Positions 43,198 through 51,183 of a stretch of DNA of 64,000 bases are shown one piece after another. The stretch is taken from NCBI RefSeq assembly GCF_002904335.1, contig NZ_PPHF01000098.1, forward strand, positions 62,001 through 126,000. Reading direction: 5' to 3'. The notes beneath the pieces were generated by a model that saw only the letters and a list, made by a program, of their open reading frames with translations, was not told the DNA's origin and did no database searches. Position 1 is the first letter of the stretch. Every line of letters begins with the position of its first letter. Made by a program: the position numbers and the translations under genes. The DNA is from Amycolatopsis sp. CA-126428. GTDB taxonomy: Bacteria > Actinomycetota > Actinomycetes > Mycobacteriales > Pseudonocardiaceae.

Positions 43198-43982
43198 GCG
43201 GTGAGCCGGCCCTGTGCGCTGCGTAACCGGTCAGCGAGAACGCGCTGGTCGGCCGGGGTGAAGGCGATCCGGTTCTCGCCGCGTCCCGGAATCTCCTCGG
43301 TCAACCATCGGCCTTCCGACGTATCGATGTAGTTCACCGGGCGTTCGATCCGGTGCCGCGCGCCGGTGCGGCTGCGGGCCGCGACGTAGAGGCTGCCACT
43401 CCCCATCCGGCGCAATGCGAGGATCCGGCGGAGCTCCTCGACCTCCTGCGAACCTTCGGCCGGGCGGTCGCTGCGGAGCACCGCGAACCCGCCGCCGTCG
43501 TCCCTGCGGGCGGTCCCCTCGAGCTGGCTCTTCGGCACGGCGATCGGTGTGCCGCGGCCCGGGGCCAGCTTCGGGATCTGGCCGAGGAAGTCGTCGAGCA
43601 GCTCGCCCGGCCGCGAGGACGCCAGCACGACGACGTCCAGCTCCTCGTGCTTGGCCAGCACGAACGCCTCGCCCCCGGCGCTGCCGGCCAGCAGCCGGTA
43701 GCTCACCGGCTTGCCCTGGAACCCGCCGTCGACCCAGCCGTAGTACTCCAGCTGCGGCCGGGCGATCGCCTCGATCGTCGCGACGAACCCCGGGTGCATG
43801 CCGCGCGGGCCGAACAGCCCGGCCTTGGCGAGCTCGGCGTTGGCCCGCTCGTCCTCGGCGCGCTGGGCTTCGTCGCTGTACCAGGTCGGCGTCTCGGACA
43901 GCACCGTGTGCGGCTCGCCGCCCCGGCGCCGGATCAAGGTGATCAGGGTGCCGGTCGTGATGGTGACCTGCCTGTCCAGCAC
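43191..43982 (-). CDS. EspG-family ESX secretion chaperone, cassette B
   Basis: 264 residues from GTG 43982, preceded by GGGGGA at good spacing; an ATG at 44039 adds 19 residues of no family fit. The EspG plan is clear: VLDRQVTITTGTLITLIRR, VLSETPTWYSDEAQRAED, LFGPRGMHPGFVATIEAIAR, YGWVDGG, EAFVLAKHEELDVVVLASS, and a C-terminal wing VNYIDTSEGRWL. It would act as a cytosolic chaperone for the PPE-like protein encoded just upstream (44070). It is the last gene of cassette B, whereas its homologue in cassette A is second. Confidence 0.85.
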   Translation of the reverse strand: MLDRQVTITTGTLITLIRRRGGEPHTVLSETPTWYSDEAQRAEDERANAELAKAGLFGPRGMHPGFVATIEAIARPQLEYYGWVDGGFQGKPVSYRLLAGSAGGEAFVLAKHEELDVVVLASSRPGELLDDFLGQIPKLAPGRGTPIAVPKSQLEGTARRDDGGGFAVLRSDRPAEGSQEVEELRRILALRRMGSGSLYVAARSRTGARHRIERPVNYIDTSEGRWLTEEIPGRGENRIAFTPADQRVLADRLRSAQGRLTAA

Positions 43983-44069
43983 GCTTTCCCCCAGTAGGAA
44001 TTCGAACCCGGTGCAGCGAAAGACGCCGGGCGCGCCCATCTTGGCACGCGCCCGGTGGTCCCGCGTGCG

Positions 44070-45446
44070 CTACTCGCCGATGACCGGCGGCGCCGTCAGC
44101 TCGTCGCTCCCGAAGATGTCGTTCGGGTCGTCGCCGAGCAGGTACTTCGACGTGCGTTCCTCGTCGCCGCCGCCCTGGCCCTTGGCGCCGCCGGGGTGCA
44201 TGCCGCCCATGCCACCCATCCCGGAGGCGCCGCCGCGTCCCGCCGCCGCGCCGCCCATCGCCCCGCCGGCACCCGTGCCGCCCCGGCCGGTGCCGGCCGC
44301 GTCCGCGCCACCGGGCATGGCACCGGTCGCGCCGCCGGGGCCGAAGCCACCGCCGCCCGGCCCGAAGCCCGCCGCCGCCGGGTCGCCGATGCCGCCCGAG
44401 CCGCCGGGCCCGAAGCCACCGCCGGGGATGGAGAAGTCACCCGCGCCGCCCCCGCCGCCCGAGCCGCCGGGGCCGAAGCCGCCGGCCCCGGGGATCTTCG
44501 GCGGCGTGAACCCCGACGAGTGGGTGCCGTCGCTGAAGTTCGGCGGCGTGTAGGTGCCGACGCCGGGGATCTTCGACGGGTCGTAGTTCCCGCCCGGGAT
44601 CTGCGACGGGTCGAAGTTCGGCGGCTTCGCGGGGTCGAAGCCCGGCACCTTGCCCGGGTCGAAGCTGCCACCCGGGGTGTTCGGCCGGCCGGGGAAGGAG
44701 GGGACACCTCCCGGCCCGGGCATGTTCACGCCGGGCACCGAGCCGGTTCCGGTGCCGGTCCCATCGCCGGTCCCGTTGCCGTTGCCGTCCCCCGAGCCGT
44801 TGCCGTCCTGGCCGCCCGGCTTCTTCTTGCCGTCCTTGCCGCCGTCGACGTTGACGTTCTCCTGCTGGCCCTGGAGCGCCGAGTACGTGGGCATCTTCTG
44901 GCCGTTGTCGTTGCTCGCCTTGTAGTAGGTGTTGAAGGCGTCGACGTTGGCCTGGCCCTTGGCGTTGTAGTCGCGGATCGCCCGGTCGGTGTCGGTCGTC
45001 CACGGCGTCACCGCGTTGAGCAGGTTGTTCTTCGGCGGGTCCTTCGGCACCTGCTGCACCTGCGCGTGCACCGTGGTGAAGGCGTTGTGCTGTTCCCCGA
45101 GGTACTTGTCGGAGTCGGTGAGCTTGGTGCCGGAGTCCTGCATCCACACCCGCAGCGGGTGCGCGCCGGCGTTCTGCGCCGCTTCGGCGCCGCCGCCGGT
45201 CCAGGCCGCGTCCATCTCCTTGGCCAGCGCGTCGATCGTGCCGAGGCGTTCGGAGTAGGCGCCCTTCAGCCGGCTCGCCGCCGACTGCCCGTTCTCGATC
45301 GAACCGGCGCCCGGACCGGTGGTGATCTTCTCCCAGATGTCGTAGCAGTCGATCTTGCGGTCGCCCTGCACCGACGTGTGGTCGTCCGAATGCGTGGTGG
45401 CCATGTTGTACGCGGCGAAGCCGCCGAGGAGCACCAGTTCCAGCAT
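44070..45446 (-). CDS. PPE-like/WXG ESX substrate with Pro/Gly-rich tail, cassette B
   Basis: 458 residues. The N-terminus has a hydrophobic start (MLELVLLGGFAAYNMA), then a helical region to about 190 with DAAWTGGGAEAAQNAG and VTPWTTDTDRAIRDYNAKG, both shared with the protein at 18788. The rest is Gly/Pro-rich: a GNG/GDGTGTG run, then FDPGKVPGFDPAKPP-type repeats, then FGPGG repeats. It ends with a conserved tag: KYLLGDDPNDIFGSDE followed by LTAPPVIGE. Its stop is 88 nt before EspG. It is probably secreted with the PE-like protein at 46044. Confidence 0.75.
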   Translation of the reverse strand: MLELVLLGGFAAYNMATTHSDDHTSVQGDRKIDCYDIWEKITTGPGAGSIENGQSAASRLKGAYSERLGTIDALAKEMDAAWTGGGAEAAQNAGAHPLRVWMQDSGTKLTDSDKYLGEQHNAFTTVHAQVQQVPKDPPKNNLLNAVTPWTTDTDRAIRDYNAKGQANVDAFNTYYKASNDNGQKMPTYSALQGQQENVNVDGGKDGKKKPGGQDGNGSGDGNGNGTGDGTGTGTGSVPGVNMPGPGGVPSFPGRPNTPGGSFDPGKVPGFDPAKPPNFDPSQIPGGNYDPSKIPGVGTYTPPNFSDGTHSSGFTPPKIPGAGGFGPGGSGGGGGAGDFSIPGGGFGPGGSGGIGDPAAAGFGPGGGGFGPGGATGAMPGGADAAGTGRGGTGAGGAMGGAAAGRGGASGMGGMGGMHPGGAKGQGGGDEERTSKYLLGDDPNDIFGSDELTAPPVIGE

Positions 45447-45447
45447 C

Positions 45448-46047
45448 TCAGCCTCCCAAGGCGTGGATCATCGCTTCGCCGAACTTCTGCGCCACCGTGC
45501 ACGGGTCCGACGCCCCGGCGCCGTGGTCGTACTGCACCAGGATGTTGACCGCCAGCTGGTCGGTCACCCCGACGAACAGGCCGCACTTGCCGCTCTTGCG
45601 CCCGTCCACCGCCGCGGCGTAGACCGACGGGTACCCGTAAGCCTGGGACTCGCCGAAGTAGGCGTCGTTGGCCTTGGTGTCGTAGACGTCCTGCAGGCCG
45701 TTCTTGTTCGCCGTCACCGTCGTGACGTCGATCTGGTTGCCCGGGTCGGCGGCTTCCTGGAACGTGCAGCTCGGGCCGTTGCCCGTGGTGCGCGGAGCGC
45801 CCTCGCCGAGGGCCAGCGTGGAGCGTCCGGAGGCGTCGATCGTGGCGCAGGCGTCCGAGGTGATCGACGCGGTGTCCAGCGGCCTCGGCACCCTCGGCGC
45901 GGTGTCGGCGGTGGACCGGGTGGTCTCGCTGCTCGACTCGGCGGTGGACGGCGCCGGGTTGGCGGTGCCCCGGGTCTTGCCGGCGCAGCCGGCCAGCGCG
46001 AGCACGGCGAAGGCCAGCGCCGGGACGGCGATGAGTCGGCGGTTCAC
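45448..46047 (-). CDS. DUF3558 lipoprotein, cassette B
   Basis: 199 residues from GTG 46047, overlapping the PE-like stop by 4 nt. Lipoprotein signal (RRLIAVPALAFAVLALAGC, lipid Cys near 21), Ser/Thr/Pro linker, then DUF3558: ITSDACATIDASG, GNGPSCTFQEAAD, NGLQDVYDTKAN, GYPSVYAAAVDGRKSGKCGL and DPCTVAQKFGEAMI. Four cysteines as in the family. Homologue of the protein at 17042. It lies between the PE-like and PPE-like genes, with 1 nt to the next. Confidence 0.86.
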   Translation of the reverse strand: MNRRLIAVPALAFAVLALAGCAGKTRGTANPAPSTAESSSETTRSTADTAPRVPRPLDTASITSDACATIDASGRSTLALGEGAPRTTGNGPSCTFQEAADPGNQIDVTTVTANKNGLQDVYDTKANDAYFGESQAYGYPSVYAAAVDGRKSGKCGLFVGVTDQLAVNILVQYDHGAGASDPCTVAQKFGEAMIHALGG

Positions 46048-46397
46048 GTGGGCTGGTTCCCCGTCTTCGAAAGGTCGGCGGATGCGTCCGACTCCTTGGT
46101 GGTGATCTTCTGCTTCGCGGCGGTGAGCGCTTCGATGTAGTTCTTGACGTAGTCCTGCATCTTCTGGTTCTGCTCGAGGAACGCCTTGCCGGACGGGTTC
46201 GCGAGCTTCTCCCAGTCGCCGCTCGCGAACTCCTTGCCGGGCGCCTTCACGTTCGCCATCAGGTTGGCGTCGTCGTAGTCGCGCTTCAAGTCGGCCTGCA
46301 GGTCCTGCCACTTCTTGATGACGCCGTCGATCTTGTCGGCGTCGAACGTGAAGCCGCCGCCACCGGCCGGCGCGGACATGTTGACCTCGTTACCCAT
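46044..46397 (-). CDS. PE-like small ESX protein, cassette B
   Basis: 117 residues from ATG 46397 (MGNEVNMSAPAGGGGF). Two amphipathic helices follow: DADKIDGVIKKWQDLQADLK to about 60, and NPSGKAFLEQNQKMQDYV to the C-terminal helix. It resembles the protein at 17650 in length, Gly-rich start and helix pattern, and is probably the partner of the PPE-like protein. An upstream ATG at 46490 would add 31 Gly-rich residues without a good RBS. First gene of cassette B; it follows rplI by a terminator. Confidence 0.68.
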   Translation of the reverse strand: MGNEVNMSAPAGGGGFTFDADKIDGVIKKWQDLQADLKRDYDDANLMANVKAPGKEFASGDWEKLANPSGKAFLEQNQKMQDYVKNYIEALTAAKQKITTKESDASADLSKTGNQPT

Positions 46398-46474
46398 CCC
46401 GATCCACCCCTTCGCATCCGGCGCCCATTCTCCTCCGACGCCGCCGAGGTGTCCGAGGTTCCCCGAAAAGAGTG

Positions 46475-46507
46475 AAGGCGGGCCGCCCACCAGGGGCGAC
46501 CCGCCTT
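46475..46507 (-). terminator. Terminator of the rpsF-ssb-rpsR-rplI operon
   Basis: AAGGCGGG (46475-46482) pairs with CCCGCCTT (46500-46507); an inner GCCC/GGGC stem adds to it. On the minus strand the stem lies about 20 nt after rplI and is flanked by AAAA/TTTT. It separates the ribosomal operon from ESX cassette B. Confidence 0.75.
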
Positions 46508-46527
46508 TTCACGACGTAACTGCCTTA

Positions 46528-46989
46528 CTACTGCGCGACGGCCTTGACCTCGAGCCGCACCTCGACCTTGACGTCCGGGTGCAGCCGGGCGCCGACCGAG
46601 TGCTTGCCCACGGTCTTGATGTGGTCGCGCAGCTCGATGACGCGCTTGTCGAGCAGCGGGCCACCGGCCGCCTTGATCGCGTCGACGATCTCGGCCGAGG
46701 TGATCGAGCCGAAGAGCTTCTTCGAGCCCTCGGCCGCCTTGCCGGTGAGCTGGATGGCGCCGAGGCCCTCCAGCGTCGCCTTGATCTCCTTGGCGTGGTC
46801 GAGGTCGCGGATGCGACGGCTCTCCTGCGCGCGCTGGATGGTGCGCACGTTCTTCTCCGCGCCCTTGGAGGCCGGGATCGCGTAGCCCCGCGGGAGCAGG
46901 TAGTTGCGCGCGTAACCGTCCTTGACCTCGACGATGTCGCCGGGGCCGCCCAGGTTGGCCACGTCCGTGGTGAGGATGATCTTCGCCAT
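46528..46989 (-). CDS. rplI: Ribosomal protein bL9
   Basis: 153 residues. The N-terminal domain has KIILTTDVANLGGPGDIVEV, KDGYARNYLLPRGYA (the L9 signature), the connecting helix, and a C-terminal domain with GPLLDKRVIELRDHIKT and VEVRLEVKAV. Large-subunit protein bound to 23S rRNA near the L1 stalk. Normal length. Last gene of the rpsF-ssb-rpsR-rplI order; gap of 14 nt from rpsR. Confidence 0.97.
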   Translation of the reverse strand: MAKIILTTDVANLGGPGDIVEVKDGYARNYLLPRGYAIPASKGAEKNVRTIQRAQESRRIRDLDHAKEIKATLEGLGAIQLTGKAAEGSKKLFGSITSAEIVDAIKAAGGPLLDKRVIELRDHIKTVGKHSVGARLHPDVKVEVRLEVKAVAQ

Positions 46990-47003
46990 GTCTGTGCCCT
47001 CCC

Positions 47004-47252
47004 TTAGCGCGCGGTCGAGGTGTAGGGCAGCAGCGCCATCTCGCGGGAGTTCTTGACCGCGATGGCGATGTCACGCTGGTGCTGGCTGCAGTTGCCGGTG
47101 ACGCGACGGGCACGGATCTTGCCGCGGTCGGAGATGTACTTCCGCAGCAGGTTGGTGTCCTTGTAGTCGATCAGTTCCGGGCGGCCCTTCTTCTCGGCCT
47201 TGCAGAACACGCAGACCTTCTTCTTGGGCTTGCGGATGGGTGGCTTGGCCAC
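47004..47252 (-). CDS. rpsR: Ribosomal protein bS18
   Basis: 82 residues. VCVFCKAEKKGRPELIDYKDTN and LLRKYISDRGKIRARRVTGNCSQHQ show the S18 fold with the metal-binding cysteines (CVFC and NC), so this is the zinc-containing (C+) version. The C-terminus is IAIAVKNSREMALLPYT. It binds S6 on the small subunit platform. Gap of 43 nt from ssb. Actinobacteria often have a second, cysteine-free paralogue elsewhere under zinc control; none is seen here. Confidence 0.97.
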   Translation of the reverse strand: MAKPPIRKPKKKVCVFCKAEKKGRPELIDYKDTNLLRKYISDRGKIRARRVTGNCSQHQRDIAIAVKNSREMALLPYTSTAR

Positions 47253-47295
47253 TGTCTACTCCTGGTAATTCAAATCTTTGTGGATGTGTACGAGA

Positions 47296-47814
47296 TCAGA
47301 ACGGAGGCTCGTCGGAGAAGCCGCCGCCACCGCCGCTGCTGCTCGCGGCCGGCGCGGAACCCCACGGGTCGTCGGCCGGCATTCCGCCGCCACCGCCGCC
47401 GCCGCGGTTCCCACCGCCGCCACCGCCGCCGAAGTCACCGCCGCCACCGCGGCTGACCTTGTTGACCTTGGCCGTGGCGTAGCGCAGCGAGGGGCCGATC
47501 TCGTCGACCTCGAGCTCGACGACGGTCCGCTTCTCGCCTTCCTTCGTCTCGAAGGACCGCTGCTTCAGGCGGCCCTGCACGACGACGCGGGCGCCGCGGG
47601 TCAGGGACTCGGCGACGTTCTCCGCCGCCTGGCGCCAGATGTTGCAGCGCAGGAACAGCGCCTCGCCGTCCTTCCACTCGCCCGACTGCTTGTCGAGCGT
47701 GCGCGGGGTGGACGCGACGGTGAAGTTCGCGACCGCCGCACCGGAGGGGGTGAAGCGCAGTTCCGGGTCGGACGTCAGGTTGCCGATCACCGTGATGACG
47801 GTGTCTCCAGCCAT
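47296..47814 (-). CDS. ssb: Single-stranded DNA-binding protein
   Basis: 172 residues from ATG 47814 (MAGDTVITVIGNLTSDPELR). OB-fold features: FTPSGAAVANFTVASTPR, GEALFLRCNIWRQAAENVAE, and GARVVVQGRLKQRSFETKEG. The C-terminal third is a Gly-rich tail, ending in the acidic tip GFSDEPPF that binds partner proteins. Tetrameric SSB of replication and repair. Gap of 17 nt to rpsF, typical order. Confidence 0.96.
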   Translation of the reverse strand: MAGDTVITVIGNLTSDPELRFTPSGAAVANFTVASTPRTLDKQSGEWKDGEALFLRCNIWRQAAENVAESLTRGARVVVQGRLKQRSFETKEGEKRTVVELEVDEIGPSLRYATAKVNKVSRGGGGDFGGGGGGGNRGGGGGGGMPADDPWGSAPAASSSGGGGGFSDEPPF

Positions 47815-47831
47815 CGGGATTCCCCTTCGGC

Positions 47832-48158
47832 TCAGGCCTTGGCGGCGGCGGGCTTGGCCGCGGCGCGCTTGACCTCGCGACGCATGACCTTGGTGCGGAG
47901 CACGGTCTCCTGCAGCGACAGCTGGCGGTCCAGCTCCTTCACCGCGTCCGAGGACGAGTTCAGGTCGAGCAGGGCGTAGATGCCCTCGGCGTGCTTCTTG
48001 ATCTCGTACGAGAGGCGACGACGGCCCCAGACGTCGACCTTCTCGACGCTTCCACCCGAAGTGCGGATCACGTTGAGGAAGGTGTCCAGCGTCGGAGCGA
48101 CAGTGCGCTCGTCGAGCGTGGGGTCCAGGATGACCATTACCTCGTAATGGCGTGACAC
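47832..48158 (-). CDS. rpsF: Ribosomal protein bS6
   Basis: 108 residues from the third of three closely spaced GTG-containing codons (48158), which has GGAGGTGA at a 6-nt spacer; the GTG at 48164 abuts the RBS. S6 features: RHYEVMVILDPTLDERTVAP, EKVDVWGRRRLSYEIKKHAE, GIYALLDLNSS. The C-terminal KRAAAKPAAAKA is a basic tail. It binds S18 and 16S rRNA. First gene of its operon; a hairpin sits in its leader. Confidence 0.94.
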   Translation of the reverse strand: MSRHYEVMVILDPTLDERTVAPTLDTFLNVIRTSGGSVEKVDVWGRRRLSYEIKKHAEGIYALLDLNSSSDAVKELDRQLSLQETVLRTKVMRREVKRAAAKPAAAKA

Positions 48159-48184
48159 AACCACTCACCTCCTATGGGCTCGCG

Positions 48185-48203
48185 GTCACGGACTGTCCGT
48201 GAC
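48185..48203 (-). promoter_or_regulatory. Hairpin in the rpsF leader
   Basis: GTCACGGA (48185-48192) pairs perfectly with TCCGTGAC (48196-48203), loop CTG, 27 nt upstream of the start codon on the minus strand. S6:S18-binding leader motifs are known ahead of rpsF in many bacteria; whether this is one is not clear. Confidence 0.4.
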
Positions 48204-48274
48204 AGGAGGGTTTGTCCAGGTAAGGCTACCTGGGGGCCTCGGGGAGACCGGACAGCGGGGTCTTCTCCGGGGAG

Positions 48275-49147
48275 TCAGGCGGCCCGGCGGAGCACCCAGG
48301 TGCGGACGAGCCCGGCGGTCACCCCGGCGAGCACGATCACCGCGATCAGCATGGGGAGCTGCACGTCGTTCGGCGCGCTGCTCGAGGCCACCGACTGCGC
48401 GTTGCCGGCGTCGCGGATGTCCACGCCCTGGCCGCTCTGGTCGCCCGCGCCCGCCTGCGGGGCGGCCGCGTCGCCGGGGAGGGTGCCGTTCGCCGGGTAG
48501 CGCACGCCCGGGGCGACGGCCGTGCCGGCGGTCGCCGTCGGGATGCCGCCGTAGTCGCGCATCGGGGCGCTGCCGCCGGTGCCGCCGGCGGTGCCCGGGT
48601 TGAGGTTCGAGAGGTTGCCCGACGCGCCACCGGGGGTGGTGCCGGTACCGCTGCCCTGCTGGGTGCCGGTGCCGCCGCCCTGCTGGGCCGGGGTGCTGGG
48701 GGCCACGTAGTTGCTCGCGAGCACCGTGAGGCCGCAGCCCGCGGCGACCGTGCTCTCCACGCTGTTCAGCGTCTTGTTCCAGTCGAGCCCGAGGCCCCAC
48801 GTGCCGGACGCGGCCAGCGCGGTGCGCACCGCCTTGCCGATCGCGGCACCGTTCGCCTCCCCGCCCGCGGCGTTCGGCACCTGGCCGACCGGGATCGAGT
48901 GGTTCTTGGCGATCGAATCGCCCGCCCAGCTGCCGACGGCGAGGGTCCCGGCGTTGTTCGCGCCGTTGGTGACCAGGGTCTTGACCGAAGCCCCGTCGAT
49001 CGCCACCTGGTCGCCCATCTGCCCGCTGACCGAGCCCGTGCAGCTGTTGCTGACGAGGGTCGTGGCGGCGGAGGCCGTGCCCGTGGAGAGGAATGCGCCG
49101 CCGGCCAAGAAAGCGACCATGGCGGTGACGGTCAGGGTCTTCCGCAC
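48275..49147 (-). CDS. Cell-surface protein with C-terminal anchor, paralogue 1
   Basis: 290 residues from GTG 49147, with GGAGG at 9 nt. Residues 1-29 are a signal peptide (LTVTAMVAFLAGGAFLSTG then ASAA). The domain that follows has two Cys (SNSCTGSVSGQMGDQVAIDG and VAAGCGLTVLAS). A Gly/Thr/Gln linker follows, then SAPMRDYGGIPTATAGTAV, and the C-terminal membrane anchor VQLPMLIAVIVLAGVTAGL then VRTWVLRRAA. Two more genes upstream share this architecture. Exposed on the surface; function unknown. Confidence 0.8.
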   Translation of the reverse strand: MRKTLTVTAMVAFLAGGAFLSTGTASAATTLVSNSCTGSVSGQMGDQVAIDGASVKTLVTNGANNAGTLAVGSWAGDSIAKNHSIPVGQVPNAAGGEANGAAIGKAVRTALAASGTWGLGLDWNKTLNSVESTVAAGCGLTVLASNYVAPSTPAQQGGGTGTQQGSGTGTTPGGASGNLSNLNPGTAGGTGGSAPMRDYGGIPTATAGTAVAPGVRYPANGTLPGDAAAPQAGAGDQSGQGVDIRDAGNAQSVASSSAPNDVQLPMLIAVIVLAGVTAGLVRTWVLRRAA

Positions 49148-49238
49148 GAGCACTGTCCTCCAGGGAATTACGGGGGCGTCGTTCCGGGCAACACCAGAAT
49201 GAACGACCGAGATACGTGAAAGATACTCGGCAGTCGGA

Positions 49239-50150
49239 TCAATTCGCAGCGGCCATCCGGCGGAGCACCCAGGTGCGGACGAGGCCCGCACTGGCTCCGG
49301 AAAGCGCCAGGACCGCGATCAGCAGCGGCAGGTTCGACCCGTTGGTGAAGCCGTCCGACGCCGAGGGTAGCGCTTCCGCCTGGCCCGCGGTCTGGACGCC
49401 GGAGGCGGCGTCCGGCGTGCCGGCCGGACCGGTGAGGCCGTACTGCGGCGCGTAACCGGGGATCTGGCTGCCGTACCGGATCGCCGGGGACGGGGTGAAC
49501 AACCCGGCCGTCGCGAACGGGATGCCGCTGTAGTCGCGCATCGGGGCGTAGCCGGTGCCGAAGGTGAAGGGGAAGCCGCCGAACAGCGGGGTGCTCGCGA
49601 AGCCGGGCAGGAGCGGGCTGTTCGCGTCCGGGATCGGCGTGGTGCCCGCCGGGGTCCCGCCCTGCTGCGGCGCGCCGCCGGACCCGTCCTGGGCCGGTGG
49701 CTGCTGCTGGGGGTTCCCGCCCGTGCCGCCGGGTTGCTGCGGCGCGGGCTGGCCGCCGCCGGTGAGCGAGCGGAGGCCCTGCTGGGTGCCGCCGGTCACG
49801 CCCTGGACGCCCTGGTTGATGGCGCTCGCCGCGGGCGCGCCGACCACCGGCACCGGCGAGACGACGGTGTTCACGACGTTCACGGTGACCTGGCAGAGCG
49901 TGCCGAGGATGGCGTTGATCGTCCCGGTCAGCACCTTCGTGCCCTCGGTGACGACGCCCAGGTTGAGCGGGAGGCCGAGCAGCGGTGTCGTGGCCTTGAC
50001 GGTGTCCCCGGGCTTGGCGCTGATCGTGTCACCGCACTTGGCCGTGAGCGTGTCCGCCGAGGCGGTGCCGGGCATCCCGAGCACGGCCGAACCCGCGAGG
50101 GCGACCGCCGCCGCACCGACCGCCGTTGCCCTCCGTGTCCGATCCCGCAT
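49239..50150 (-). CDS. Cell-surface protein with C-terminal anchor, paralogue 2
   Basis: 303 residues. Signal peptide with AVGAAAVALAGSAVLGMPG then ASADT. The N-terminal domain has TAKCGDTISAKPGDTVKA and a second Cys in LGTLCQVTVNVVNTV. A long Pro/Gly/Gln linker follows, then TGYAPMRDYSGIPFATAGLF, similar to paralogue 1, and the anchor LPLLIAVLALSGASAGLVR with TWVLRRMAAAN. It lies 91 nt before paralogue 1 on the same strand. The similarity is strongest in the anchor and in the MRDY-x-GIP segment. Confidence 0.8.
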   Translation of the reverse strand: MRDRTRRATAVGAAAVALAGSAVLGMPGTASADTLTAKCGDTISAKPGDTVKATTPLLGLPLNLGVVTEGTKVLTGTINAILGTLCQVTVNVVNTVVSPVPVVGAPAASAINQGVQGVTGGTQQGLRSLTGGGQPAPQQPGGTGGNPQQQPPAQDGSGGAPQQGGTPAGTTPIPDANSPLLPGFASTPLFGGFPFTFGTGYAPMRDYSGIPFATAGLFTPSPAIRYGSQIPGYAPQYGLTGPAGTPDAASGVQTAGQAEALPSASDGFTNGSNLPLLIAVLALSGASAGLVRTWVLRRMAAAN

Positions 50151-50265
50151 GCTCGCCGCCCCTGGTCGTCGCCTACTTACCAGTACAACGACGTTAAGGC
50201 AGCCGGGTGACGCCCGCTCGTTCAGAAATGTCCGGCATTCGGGTGGAAGCCGAGGTCACCGTGCG

Positions 50266-51069
50266 TCAGGCGGGGCTGCGGCGAATCCAGGCCCGGACGA
50301 GCGCGGCCGCGACGGCCGCCAGCGCGAGCACCGCGAGCAGCATCGGCAGCTTCGCCGGCGGGGTGACCGCCGGGAGGGCCTCCGCCGTGCCGGGCCGCTC
50401 GGCGTCGACGGTCGGCGGCGGGACCTGCTGACCGGGGATGATCTGCGCGATCACCGGCGCCTGCACCAGGGTGCCCGGCAGCAGTGCGGCGTTGGTGAAG
50501 ATGCCCGAGATCGTGTCGCCGGGCAGGCCCGCGTTGCCCGGCCCGGTGACCACCGGTCCGGTGCTCGAGCCGGGCAGGTCCGGCCCCGGGGCCGGCGGGT
50601 TCGGGTTCGGGCCCGGGCTGGGCGGGTTCGGCCCCGGCGGAGCGGGCGGAGCGGGATCGGAAGGGCCCGGCGGCAGTTCGGCGGCGACGCCCTGCGTCAG
50701 GTTGCCGACCGCGTTGACCGTGCCCTGCGCGACCGGGCAGACGCCCTTCGCGGCGGCGTCGCCGACCAGCGGCACCCGGCCGATGCCGAGCGCCTTCACC
50801 GTGTCGCCGAGCGGCAGCGTGAGCAGGGGGGCCGAGCCGTTCGTGTTCCGCGAACTGGAGTCGAGGCCGATGGTGAGCTGGTTCGGGGCGTTCAGCGGGG
50901 CACCGGCGTCGAGCACCAGGCCGTTCGCACTCCCCTGCTGCAGCGTGGCCTGGCAGTCGCCGCCCAAGGTGGGGCTGGGATCGGCGCTCGCCACGCCCGG
51001 CGCGGCCAGCGCGGCCGAGGCGGCGATCGTGAAACCCAGTGCGGTGATCCGGGTGACGCGCTTCCCCAT
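50266..51069 (-). CDS. Cell-surface protein with C-terminal anchor, paralogue 3
   Basis: 267 residues from ATG 51069, with GGAGG at 5 nt (ATG 51072 is adjacent and possible). Signal peptide with ALGFTIAASAALAAPGVASA. The N-terminal domain has LGGDCQATLQQGS and a second Cys in KGVCPVAQGTVNAVGN. A Pro/Gly linker (PGPNPNPPAPGPDLPG) leads to the anchor KLPMLLAVLALAAVAAALVR then AWIRRSPA. It lacks the MRDY segment of its neighbours. It is divergent from nfo. Confidence 0.78.
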   Translation of the reverse strand: MGKRVTRITALGFTIAASAALAAPGVASADPSPTLGGDCQATLQQGSANGLVLDAGAPLNAPNQLTIGLDSSSRNTNGSAPLLTLPLGDTVKALGIGRVPLVGDAAAKGVCPVAQGTVNAVGNLTQGVAAELPPGPSDPAPPAPPGPNPPSPGPNPNPPAPGPDLPGSSTGPVVTGPGNAGLPGDTISGIFTNAALLPGTLVQAPVIAQIIPGQQVPPPTVDAERPGTAEALPAVTPPAKLPMLLAVLALAAVAAALVRAWIRRSPA

Positions 51070-51183
51070 CATGCCCTCCGGCAGTCGGACCAATCTGGAT
51101 CACGGAACGCGCTCACGGTACTCCACGAGCGTCACCAACCGGGCCCACCGGCCGGAAACGGGCCCGGGAGTAGCGTGCAACGC

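Noticed and set aside
43970..44040. tRNA-like TTCGAACCC near 43998
   Set aside because: No cloverleaf can be built around it; it lies just upstream of the EspG start codon.
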